DNA of 64,000 nucleotides from Trichopria drosophilae (lineage: Eukaryota > Arthropoda > Insecta > Hymenoptera > Diapriidae): assembly GCA_030407085.1 (NCBI GenBank), contig CM059587.1, forward strand, positions 32,337,001-32,401,000, written 5' to 3'. The position numbers were made by a program, and so were the translations under genes. The notes beneath the pieces were generated by a model, which had not been told where the DNA came from, did not search any database, and saw nothing but the letters and a program-made list of their open reading frames with translations. This document shows positions 27,266 through 39,500 of this stretch, in pieces; the stretch's first letter is position 1; the number at the start of each line of letters is the position of its first letter.

Positions 27266-27512
27266 CTATAATGTTTAAATTTGTTTATATTATGTTACAT
27301 CGAGGCAGAAGAGATTCAAATAAATTCTAAAATAAAAAATTCTTGTCTAATTTCAGTACTCCTTAAATACGAATTAAAAATAATGTTTTATTAAAAAATG
27401 CCAATGTTCGTCACATAAAGGTTGAGACTACTGAAATATTATAATTTTTAGGCTTTTTGAGGCAAAGTAATGTGACACTGCCCACTATTTCTGAAGACTT
27501 TGTTTTATAACG

Positions 27513-30500
27513 ATGGAGAATCAAAGTCGACCCCATCAACGATTGCATGGGTATCAATCTTTTTGGAAAAAGAATACGTGTGCCGTGCCTGGAAGGTAAG
27601 ATAAGTTTAAAATCATTCTATAAATGGTCCGCTTTTGTTTTTAGTTTTCATAAATGATATCATCGTAATTTCCTTCTCAAAGGTTGTATTATATGCTGAT
27701 GATATCAAATTATATAATATAAAAAGATTGGAAGCGGTTCAACGAAAATGTCTGCGCTTTCTTTCCTTCAAATCGGGAAATCCTATGAGCTTCTTTGACC
27801 ACGATTTCAGCAATATTTTATCAAAATTTAAAATCCCAACAATGAAATCTGTACATACAGTAAATGATATTATTTTCTGCAGAAATGTTTTGAATAATAG
27901 AATACATTCACCTGAATTGAAGGAGTTTTTTCGTTATCGTCCTCAATTTTATTCTCACAGGACGTATTGGAGGAAAGAAAGTGTAGATCAATTTATTTTT
28001 ATCATTCTGGTATAAACAGACTCATAAGATCGTGGAACCTTCTTCCCACACCGATAGTAGAACTTGTAGAAGCTAATAATTTTATCAGTGAAATGTCATT
28101 TGTGTAAATATTATTAGTTTTAAATTTTATTTAGTTATATGTGTATTTAGTTTACTTTCGTTTGCGACAAATTTTTGTATATTTTTTGTAAGGGCAGTTA
28201 CTGCCCGTTTATAATATAATAAAAAAATAAATAAATAAATAAAATTCATAAATTACAATTATACGAGGGGTCAACCACTGATCAAAAAATGTACAGGTAT
28301 TCCCAAAAGTAGGAATGTATTCTTAATATTCCCAATATTCCCACCGGATTCCTAATATTCCCAGCTTATTCCCGATATTCCTACCTTATTCCCAACATTC
28401 CCACCGCATTCCTAGTATTTCCTAAGTATTTTCAGTACTCTCAGTGATGATACAGATCTCAGCCTTGTATGCTGTACAATAATCTGCGATATTGTAGTAC
28501 AAAGCAACATATATGCATACATTTAAGTAAACAAATTTTTATTTCATTCATGAACATACAATTTTTTTACATCATAACCTAACTGTAAAGCTCTAAATAT
28601 CTAATGTAACGTTTAAATATTTTATTCCTCATTTTTTAAACATTTTATACTTTTTAAGTATTTCCAATCAAATGATGTTGAAGTTTGAAACGTTGGAGTT
28701 CAACGAAAATTTTTTTTTTTTTGGACGAATCAATTTTTTTTCAATCCTGGTCATATATAAACCCAATTAATGCTAAAAAAAAGTTTTCTAACCCTCAGGG
28801 GACGGGTGGGGGGAGGGGTAGAAGACGTATAACACACATAACGCTCCATAAAAGTTGCAATTTTAGCTAGCCCACTCATTTTATTTTTCGAATAAGAAAA
28901 AGCGAAGAAATTTGGAAAAATGTTCAAAATTGTCGAAATTTTGAAATATTTCTTTGAGTATTAAATCGATTACAAAAGTTTTGATCACCAAAGTTAACAT
29001 CATTTTTAAAACTTATATTTTCATATAAAAAAAATAGTCGAAATAACAAGCGTTTCTAAATATTTTAAAAAATTCTCATGTACTCCCAGATGTTTGCCGA
29101 TTATTTCCAAATATTATAACACTGACACTAGCAAACGTATTTTCGCAACTATATTTTAAAATTATCTTATAATTTAAAAAAAAATGTTAAAATAAGAAAT
29201 TAATTGGTACTGAAAAGTAACATTTTTTAATACATATAACGTAACAAAAACGAATTTCGTAATCTGCCTGCTATAATGTGGCTGTGACCTTCAGCGTCAT
29301 CCAAATATTCCCAAATATTCCAAGATATTGCAGAGTATTCCTAAATATTCCAAGATATTGCCGAATATTCCTGAATATTTCCTAAATATTCCCAATATTC
29401 CCGGTACAATGTACAGGTATTCCTTCAGTGGTTGACCCCTCGCAATTATATAAGATTTAGTTACCAGCTTAATTTACATATTAATTTGTCATCTTACATC
29501 AAACTACAAATGTACGTTTATTTGTATTTTTTAATGCGGAATCAGACCTAACCTGAAACAAGATGTGCGATACGGGAAAGGTAGCGCAGGATCCAACGCA
29601 CATGCTACGACTGGTAGCATAGGAGGTTCAACTAGCGGTGGCTGCACGTCGTTTCAGGACTTTCAAGAAAGTGTCGACGATGCTTGGGATTCTGGAGATG
29701 ACGAGTTTTGTACCGTGTCGGACATAAAAATATCAAAGAAAGTTAGTAAATCTGCAGCACTGAGCGTCATTAATAGCCACCGGTCTGGATCCAGCGGGAC
29801 GCATTTACCAACCGTTGATGAAAATTGTACAAAGTATGCACCTAATTACAACGAAAAGCAGAGAATGGCGAAATTTAACGTTGGTACCGAGGCGAACAAT
29901 TGTAATCAAAACTGTACAGAGGCATCGAGTGTCAGAAGAGGATCATCTTCTCACGCTTATTCGCAATTCCCGGGAAGGCCCCAACCGCTACGGCAGCCAA
30001 ATTCCAAAAATAAGTTCTTTGCTGCTTTTAAAGAACAAGGTAACATTGTAATTACCACATTAACGCCTGAAATGGCATTTTTTATACTTCACTTTCAATC
30101 AAGTATTTCGTATCAAAATCGAAGTTGAAAACAATTGAAAGGTCGAACGATTGTTTTCGAGGTCGCTCTTCAAGATTCCGAGGTCGAAATTGAGTTTCAG
30201 CCATCAGGAATTCCAATATGGCGCCGAACTTTTTAAAAAATTCAAAAAAATTGGGAATTATTCATTCCTATCAATTTTTTTTCGAGTCTTAGAATATTGG
30301 AATTCTATTGGAACCGTGCATAATGGTGCATAAGACAGTTGAATTTTAAGAAAATATTTTACTTTTATACCCGACATCATTGTAACGACCTCAAAATGGT
30401 GTCAACAATGAAAATTTCTTTGAAAAATTTCTGAACGTTCTAACTCAAAAACTACATGCTGATATAAAAAAATGCTAAGAATGAGAAGTTCTTGGAAGTT

Positions 30501-33500
30501 AGTGGAATTTTTTCAGATTTTTGTGATGACATTTTGAGAAATTTTTTTTCAAAATTTTTGTTTAAATTATAATTTATTTATGAAAAATTCGGAAAAAAAT
30601 TTGGTGTATTCACTTATGGATTCTACGAGTTTTTTGTTCTTTGCAATTTTTTCCAAAAGTTAATAGTTTTTGGGGGAAAAAAATGCTAAACTATAATATT
30701 TGAAATTCATTTCCTCGAAAACTATCAACTTTTCGAAAAAATTGCAAAGAACAAATAACTCTTAGAATTCATCAGAGAATACACTAAATTTTTTTCAGAA
30801 TTTTTTTGTAAATAAATTACAATTTTGAAAAAAACGTTGAAAAAAAATTTCTCAAAATGTCATCAAAAAATTTTGAAAAAATTCCACTATATCGCTTGAT
30901 GAATTTTAAGAACTTTTCATTCTAGGCATTTTTTTTTAAAAGTTGGTAGTTTTTGAGTTAGAGCGTCCAGAAATTTCTCAAAGAATTTTTCATTGTTGAC
31001 GCCATTTTGAGGTCGTTAGAATGATGTAGGGTATAAAAGTACAATTTTTTCTTAAAATTCAACTATTTTTTGCACCATTTTGCAAGGTTTCAATAAAATT
31101 CCAATATTCTAATAGCTCGAAAAAAATTGATAAGAATAAAAAATTCCCAATTTTTTTGAAATTTTTTCATATTCGGCGCCATATTGGAATTTCTGATGGC
31201 TGAAACTCAATTTTGACCTCGGAATCTTGAAGAGCGACCTCGTAAACAGTAGGATACGTACCTCTCAATTGTTTTCAACTTTGATTTTGATACGAAATAC
31301 TTGATTGAAAATGAAGTATAAAAATTGTCATTTCAGGCGTTAATGGGTTAATAAGAATAATATTCCTGCACTTTAATTTTTGGATTCTATATAACGTAAA
31401 ATACTTTTCAGATGAAAGTAAAATTGACAAATTTCAATCAATTCTGGAATCGTCACTTTTGAATTTGGATGAATTGCGACAGCTTTCATGGTCCGGTGTT
31501 CCCATGAAATTACGATCTATTACATGGCGGTTATTATCCGTAAGTAAAAATATTTATATAAGAAAGTGACAGATTATAATTTCTCTTTCCACCCCAGGAA
31601 TATCTTCCAGTGAATGTAGAACGTAGGCAGCACGTTTTGGAACGAAAACGTTTGGATTACTGGAACTTGGTAGCGCAATACTATGACGCTGAAAGGGACG
31701 AAGGTTTCCAGGACACTTACCGACAAATTCACATAGATATTCCTAGAATGTCGCCACTTATTTCCCTTTTCCAGCAGACTACGGTACAAGTGATTTTTGA
31801 AAGGATATTGTACATTTGGGCTATTCGGCATCCTGCTTCTGGATATGTTCAGGTATTTTGGGAATTTACAAAAGTTTGTTTTCATACTTACAGATTTTTG
31901 AGGTTATAAATAACGAGTTTAACCCATTAACGTCAAGAAGGACACTTTTTTCACTTAAATTTCAATCAAAAATTTCATATGAAAATCCAAGTTCAAATAA
32001 ATTGAAAGGTACATCTCTTACTATTTTCGAGGTCGCTCTTTTCAGTGCTGTTGTCAAAAGTGAGCAATCTTAATTAGAAAATTAAAAATGGCGATTTAAA
32101 TATGTCAAAATAACGCGAAAAATCGAGTGTTCTTTTTTATAAAACATTTTTTTCTCATCGAAAGAATATTTGTCCTCAGAAAATTACTTCATCAAACGTG
32201 GACCCAATAGTTATAGTATTAAGATAAATTTTTTTAATATTTAAAAACTAACATGGTGATCACAAAATGGCGACTCCAATGACAAATTTTTAATTAAAAC
32301 TTAACAATAGTTTTTCTTGAAAACTATAGACTTCAGAAAAAATTTTTTAAGAATAAATACGTTTTAGAATGAGTCAAAAAATCCTCTCAAATTTTTTCAG
32401 AAAATATTGTTAAAATTTTTTATTTTTCGAAAATTCGAAAAATCGAAATTTTTAATAAAGTCGTCCAAAAAATCTGAAAAAATTTGTGAGTATTCTATGA
32501 CCAATTCGAAGACATTTTTGTTCTAAGGAAATTTTTTCTAAAGTCTACAGTTTTCAAGCAAACAAATTATTAAACTTTTCTTGTTAAGGCATTTGACACG
32601 CTGAACCATGAAATTTTATTGGCTAAGGTAGAAAACTGCGGATTACGAGGCGATGTTTTGCAGTTGCTGACCAGTTACTTGAAAGGTCGAGTCCAGCGTG
32701 TCAAAATAGGAACACATTGCAGTAGTTATGCAGAAATTACTCATGGGGTACCACAAGGATCAATACTGGGACCGTTGCTTTTCCTTATATACATAAATGA
32801 TATATTTGATGTATTAACAAAAATTATTTGTTAAAGCAAGATCCTGGAATGAACTATCTGTAGAGGCATCAGAAAAATATTTGAAATTACAAAAGTACTT
32901 TACACAAAATTTTTTAACCATAAATCAGATGAAAACGGTATTTGTTCCCTTTGGATGCTATATTGATAGTATACCGCATGACTTTACCCTACAGATATGC
33001 ACCCAGAGTCTTGAATGTTCCGACAATATATCATGTAGAAGTCCGCAAACCATGAACTTGAAAAGAGTAAACCAATGTAAATATCTAGGGGTCGAAATTG
33101 ATTCCAACCTTAAATGGAATATCCAAACTAGAAACACGTTAGGGAAACTAAGGTACCTTGTTTTTGCTTTTGCGAGGTTAAAAACAATCACAACAACCAA
33201 CAACTTAATGATCATTTATCACGCGCTATTTTCCTCTATTTTAAATTATGGTATAATCGCACGGGGTGGAGCAAATACTTGCTATATCAAGCCCCTAGAA
33301 ATTCTACAAAAGCGAGTTATAAAAATTATTCTGGGTAAAAACATGAGGTATCCATCTAGCCTGGTTTATGCAGAGACGAAAATCCCTGACGCACGTCAAA
33401 AATATGCCATAACAGTACTATCCTATGCTTTTGAAAACAATATCTTCACATACGTCGAACATAATGTTAATACGAGACAGAAAAGTCGTAAAAACGTGCA

Positions 33501-36500
33501 AGTACCAGATAGGAAAAAGACCATATCTCGCCAATGCTTTCATTATCAAGCAGTTAAATACTATGAAATTTTCTTTAAAGATTATCAGTTAACAGTAACA
33601 AAGTATCTACAACACAAAATTAAAAAAATTATTTTATCAAAACCTCGTGAACTATGTCGTTTGATACGCTAAAAGCGGACTGTAACCTAAGGATTAAGTT
33701 GTAAACTATATATAAACATTCTTTTTTTATTTTCTAGTCATTGTTATCTTTTTTTTAGTCATTGTTATAAATAGTTATTAGTTTAAGTCGAATTTCTCCT
33801 CCACCGAGGGTGCGGATACTTTGAGTGTCCAAAAATCCCTTTCTCGCAGTCAGGTTATGCCTTGCGGGACACTGTGCAATTCGTTTAGTTCGCTTTGCGA
33901 ACAAATGTATTTTCTTAGATCTTAAAGTTATTATACTCTAAAAATGTATATTCTTCCCACGAAAGTGGAAATGTAAAACAAAAGTGAGAGAGAAATCAAT
34001 ATTCTATTCTATTATTCTATTCTAAATTTCAAGACTAGTCATTTTTTTTCTTGAAAACTGTAGACTTTAGAAAAAACTTCCTTAGAACAAAAATGTCTTC
34101 GAATTGGTCAAAAAATACTCTCAAATTTTTTCAGATTTTTTTGACGACTTTTTTAAAAATTTCGATTTTTTGAATTGTCGAAAAATAAAAAATTTTAAGA
34201 ATATATTCTGGAAAAATTTGAGAGGATTTTTTGACTCATTCTAAAACGTATTTATTCTTAGAAATTTTTTTCTGAAGTCTATAGTTTTCAAGAAAAACTA
34301 TTGTTAAGTTTTAATTAGAAATTTGTCATTGGAGTCGCCATTTTGTGATCACCATGTTAGTTTTTAAATATTTAAAAAATTTATCTTGATACTGCAACTA
34401 TTGGGTCCACGTTTAATGAAGAAATTTTCTGACGACAAATATTCTTTCGATGAGAAAAAAATGTTTTATAAAAAAGAACACTCGATTTTTCGCGTTATTT
34501 TGACATTTAAATCGACATATTTAATTTTCTAATTAAGATTGCTCACTTTTGACAACAGCACTGAAAAGAGCGACCTCGAAAATAGTAAGAGATGTACCTT
34601 TCAATTTATTTGAACTTGGATTTTCATATGAAATTCTTTATTGAAATTGAAGCTAAAAAAGTGTCCTACTTGAAGTTCATGGGTTAAAGTAAAACATTTA
34701 AAAATATGGAGGATAAATTTAAAAAATAATTGTTCTTTTTTTTTTAGAATAAGTCGACAGATGATATTAACTTTGTTAAACTTTCTTTCAGGGCATGAAT
34801 GATCTAGTGACTCCATTTTTCCTAGTGTTTCTTCAAGAAGCCGTTCCTCTTTGTTCCTGGCAAGATCTTGAGAACTACGACGTAGCTTCGCTTCGGAAGG
34901 AACAACGGGATATCATAGAAGCGGATAGTTTTTGGTGCTTATCAAAGTTCCTTGACGGAATACAAGACAATTACATATTTGCACAATTGGGAATCCAACA
35001 TAAGGTCAACCAGTTGAAAGAACTGATACAAAGAATCGACGGTAATTTTTAATAAAATATTTACAAGAGCTTCGTTTAACATCAGTTTTTTACTTTTAAC
35101 GGAGGGATATTTTTCACTTTCTCAATAGTAAAGTAACTTGTTTTGAATATAAATATGAAAATAGATTTTTGAGTGTCGCCTTAACGAGCATTGTTGTTAC
35201 GCTTGTTTACATCTGCAATTTTGTTTATTTTCCCTAAATGCAAAAAGATCGTCGAGCCAAGAAATAATTATGCAATTATAATTGTACTAATAAGCGGTCA
35301 CGAAATTAATTATACAAGCTTCAATACTACAACCAACATTCAAACAATTGCATTACTTTTTGACAGCCCCTCTTCATCAGCATCTGAATCAACATGGCGT
35401 AGATTATCTCCAGTTTTCGTTTCGATGGATGAACAATTTGTTGACGAGAGAAATCCCTCTGCATTGCATCATTCGCTTATGGGATACGTACCTTGCAGAA
35501 TCCGATCGGTTTGCGTCTTTTCAACTCTACGTTTGCGCAGCATTCCTCCTACGCTGGAGGCGTCATCTTTTACACCAGCCTGATTTTCAAGTAAGTAACT
35601 GATTAAGTATTCCATATACTACTTTGTAAAAAGAACATCACAAATGTTCATTGGGTGTCTAGTAATGGCAGTTTTCAAATACAGATTTAAATATTACAAC
35701 ACGAAATGACACAAAATATTAAGATAAAATATATTACAGTGATAAAATATTACAGATAAAAAATGTTGTGAATAAAAAACTTTTCATCAAACACTTAAAA
35801 ACATGAAATAAATTACACAAGATATACAACATGTAACTTTGGGGTTCTGCTGAAACTTTATTCCTATGTTACTAAACTGAGTTATGAAAATTTTTACATC
35901 AACATCTTTTCATACCCTAGTACTATGAGCAATTCCATATAAATATTCATAATTATTACACTCTTCATGCCAACCACTAACAACGGTAAACAAACCTAAC
36001 CTAACCTAACCTAACCTTATCTATTTGTATTTTTTGGAAAACTTTATGAGAGTGGGAATATCCATTGTTTTACATACACCAACAATACATTTACTTCATG
36101 ATTAGAAAATTTGTACATACTATTTTTTTTGTATAATATTACACAGTACAGTGGTCCCCCATCCCCTCAATATTTGCCTCATCCGCCTTGTCAAAACCTG
36201 TCCTATATCGCTCATACGTGATGTTGCCACAGAATTATCACTCCGTGAAAAGTGGTGGGGAACAGCAATCGAGGGGTAAGGCAGATATTGGGGGTGGGGG
36301 GGGACCTAGTGGCAAATACATGTTAGGGGGCCACAAATATTGGGGGGGAGTACTGTAAAAATAGTATGTGCAAATTTTTTAATTATGAAATAAATGTATT
36401 GTTGGTGTATGTAAAATTTGATATTGTGAAACAATGGATATTTCCACTCTCATAAAGTTTTCCAAGAAATACAAATAGATTAGGTTAGGTTAGGTTAGGT

Positions 36501-39500
36501 TTGTTTACCATTGTTAGCGGTTGGCAAGCACTGTAAAAAATGGCAATGAACTTTACAAATTTCTTGTAATTTTCATTAGTAAAAAGATGTTGATATGTCC
36601 ACACGTATGCTGTAAAAAATGGCAATTAATTTTACATTCGTACTGCAATTTTCCTCGGCAAAAACTTGGTAATATTGCAACAAAAACTGTAAAAACCCTA
36701 CATAAACCGTGGGGTTTTTACCATTAAACATAATGAATTTTACACGGCTATGTAAAATTACCGCATTGAGCGTAGGGAAATTACAGCGTGCTGTAAAATT
36801 GCCACGCTAAACGTTGGTTCACGCGATTTCCCCTAAACTGGTACATAATTTTATTGTTGAGGGGGGAAAATACAATAAAGATTGTAAAATTACAACGCGC
36901 AGTATTTTCCCCACGATATAGGTGGGTCAAAATCGAGCCCGATGTAGCTTACGAATTTATGCTGAATATTTTCAATTCTCGAGATGCTATTCTGGTAAAA
37001 TGGTAACCAAATGACGGATGCATATCATTTGGTCAGAACCTTATTAGAGTCATGTAAAGCACACACACATAAGGCTTCAGGATTTTTAAAGGTCCAAGTG
37101 AAGCGCTTAACAAATCCAAGTGTTTTTGACGCTTTTTTAACTATAAAATCAATGTAGTCCCTAAAGGATAATCGCTTATCTGTTTATGTTTAGTTTCATA
37201 TCATTGGTTTTACACCACTCGTTTATATAGTTTAAATCTGCTTGAAGTTGAAGGCAATCAGAGATGTTATTTATAACTTCAAAAATTTGTAATTGGTCGA
37301 AAATCTTAGGCCATGCGTAATGTCATTGATGAACATCAAAAACGATATAGGTCCCAAATGAGACCCCTCTGGTACACCTGATGTCACATTGATAATCCTG
37401 GAAATAAAATTTTTGTAACGAACCATTTGTGTTCGATCATACAAGTAGGATCTTATCCAGTTAATAATCTTTGGCCCCAAGTTCCAGTCTTTAAGTTTGT
37501 GCAGTAGAAGATTATGAGTAACCCTATCGAAAGCTTTAGAGATATCAGTGTATATACTATCCAGCTGACATGTAATATCTAAGGCATTTATAATAGTTTT
37601 ATTGTAAAGTAAGAGGTTAGTGCTGCCGTACCCCGGAAGAAAAGTCGTATCTCCATTTTTTCGATTTTGACGTATCGCCAATAAATCGATTCTAACCAAA
37701 AACTAAATCACTTAATTTAACGATTAATTTTAGAAAATATACAGGATATTTCATTATACAAGGAATCTTGGGATATGATTGTATAATAAAATACATTCAT
37801 TTTTGAATTTGCGGCTCTTTTAGCCAAATTATACCAGAAATACTGTATTTCTAATAAAAGTATTTTTCTTTTTTTTGTAGCTAATAACAAATATTTCAGA
37901 TATTTTTTTTCAGGAAATAATGCATTGCATTATAAGGAGTATAAATATAATTTTATCCCAATTTCACCGAAAATGGAGAAACGACTTTTCTTCCGGGGTA
38001 CGGCAGAGTGGTTGTAGATCTCCGAGCTGTAAATCCATGTTGATGAGATGATAATTTATTGGATATGAGATTCGTTATTTTCTTGGTAGCAATTGAGTCG
38101 AGAGCCTTACAAGGGAACCCTCCCGCAGGTGTGTCATACGGATTTGATTGAAACTTGGCACATCGAAAGGTCATTATCATTGATGACAATATACTTTAAA
38201 CTTGGTGCCATAAATCACAAGAAACAAAATGGCGGCTCATATATGACAGAAAATAAAACAAAATAAAAAATCGTCGAATTCGCTTGAAACTTGTTACTCG
38301 GGATTTTTGGGGTCGCTGAATACGAATATATGATGCAAGATTTCAAAAATTCAAAATGGTGGACTCAATATGGGGGACGACCATTTTAAAAGTCGCTCGT
38401 ATTTGATTAAAATTTGTCACTAGAGGATTTTTAGGATCGTTGAATTCGAAACTGACGCTGAATTTTAAAAAGACAAAATGTATATAGATGTAAGTCCACT
38501 GCGACGTATGAATATCATATAAAAATCATGCATATCCAATCTAAATGTTTAGGAAAGTAAAAATTGAAATGAACTACAAATAGTATTGAAAAAATATTAA
38601 CTATCTGAAATTGTTTGGAAATAAGTTGAAATGTTATTTATTTAAATTAAAATATAAGTAAACTTGCACTCTGTTACGTACCGGCGGTACGTAGCGTCCG
38701 TCCCACCCATATTATATCATTTATATTATAATAAATCAACCTATTATCAAAGTCCACCGTGAGAATATGCACGGCTTGCGACTTCACGTAGAAGTCAAGA
38801 GTGCAAGCTCAGCATAGTCCCACGGTTGGAAAGTAATCCGACAACGAGCTCTGCTGCGCTCTCGATTCGAGACAGCATCGGAGAAGTCAGTTGGTGAACG
38901 GCGTACACAAAACAAACGTCGCGGTTAATAATTTTATATCCTACCTCACCGCTCACAACCATAACACACTCATACATTATTTACATTTTTTCTCAGAATT
39001 CTTTTGTTACTCAATATAAGTTTTGCTCTCAGTAAAGAAATGATCTACAAATTTTTTTTGAACCAACTGCACTTTGCCATCCGCATGCTGGTACAGTCGC
39101 CATGTTGAATTTTTGAAATCCAACATCATATTTGTATCCAGCGACCCCAAAAACCCCCGAGTAACGAGTTTCAAGCGAATTCGACAATTTGTTATTTTTT
39201 AAAATTTTTCTTATATCTGAGTCGCCATTTTGTTTCTTGTGATTTATGGCACCAAGTTAAAGGCCAATTGTCATAAATTATGGTGACCTTTCGATGTGCC
39301 AAGTTTCAATAAAATCTGAGTGACACACCTGGGAGGGTTCCCTTGGTAGGTATACAACATGGAATGGTTATAGGGTGATAGTTTTCGATATTATGTCTTT
39401 GTCCTGTTTTAAAAATTGGTGTTATAAAGCTAGATTTTTAATAAACAAAAAACGCAATGGTCTGACAATCGAACTTGAGCATTCTCTTAAGAGTCAGGGT

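Noticed and set aside
35995..36016. True telomere or chromosome end
   Set aside because: Only about four units, present in mirror image inside an intronic foldback.
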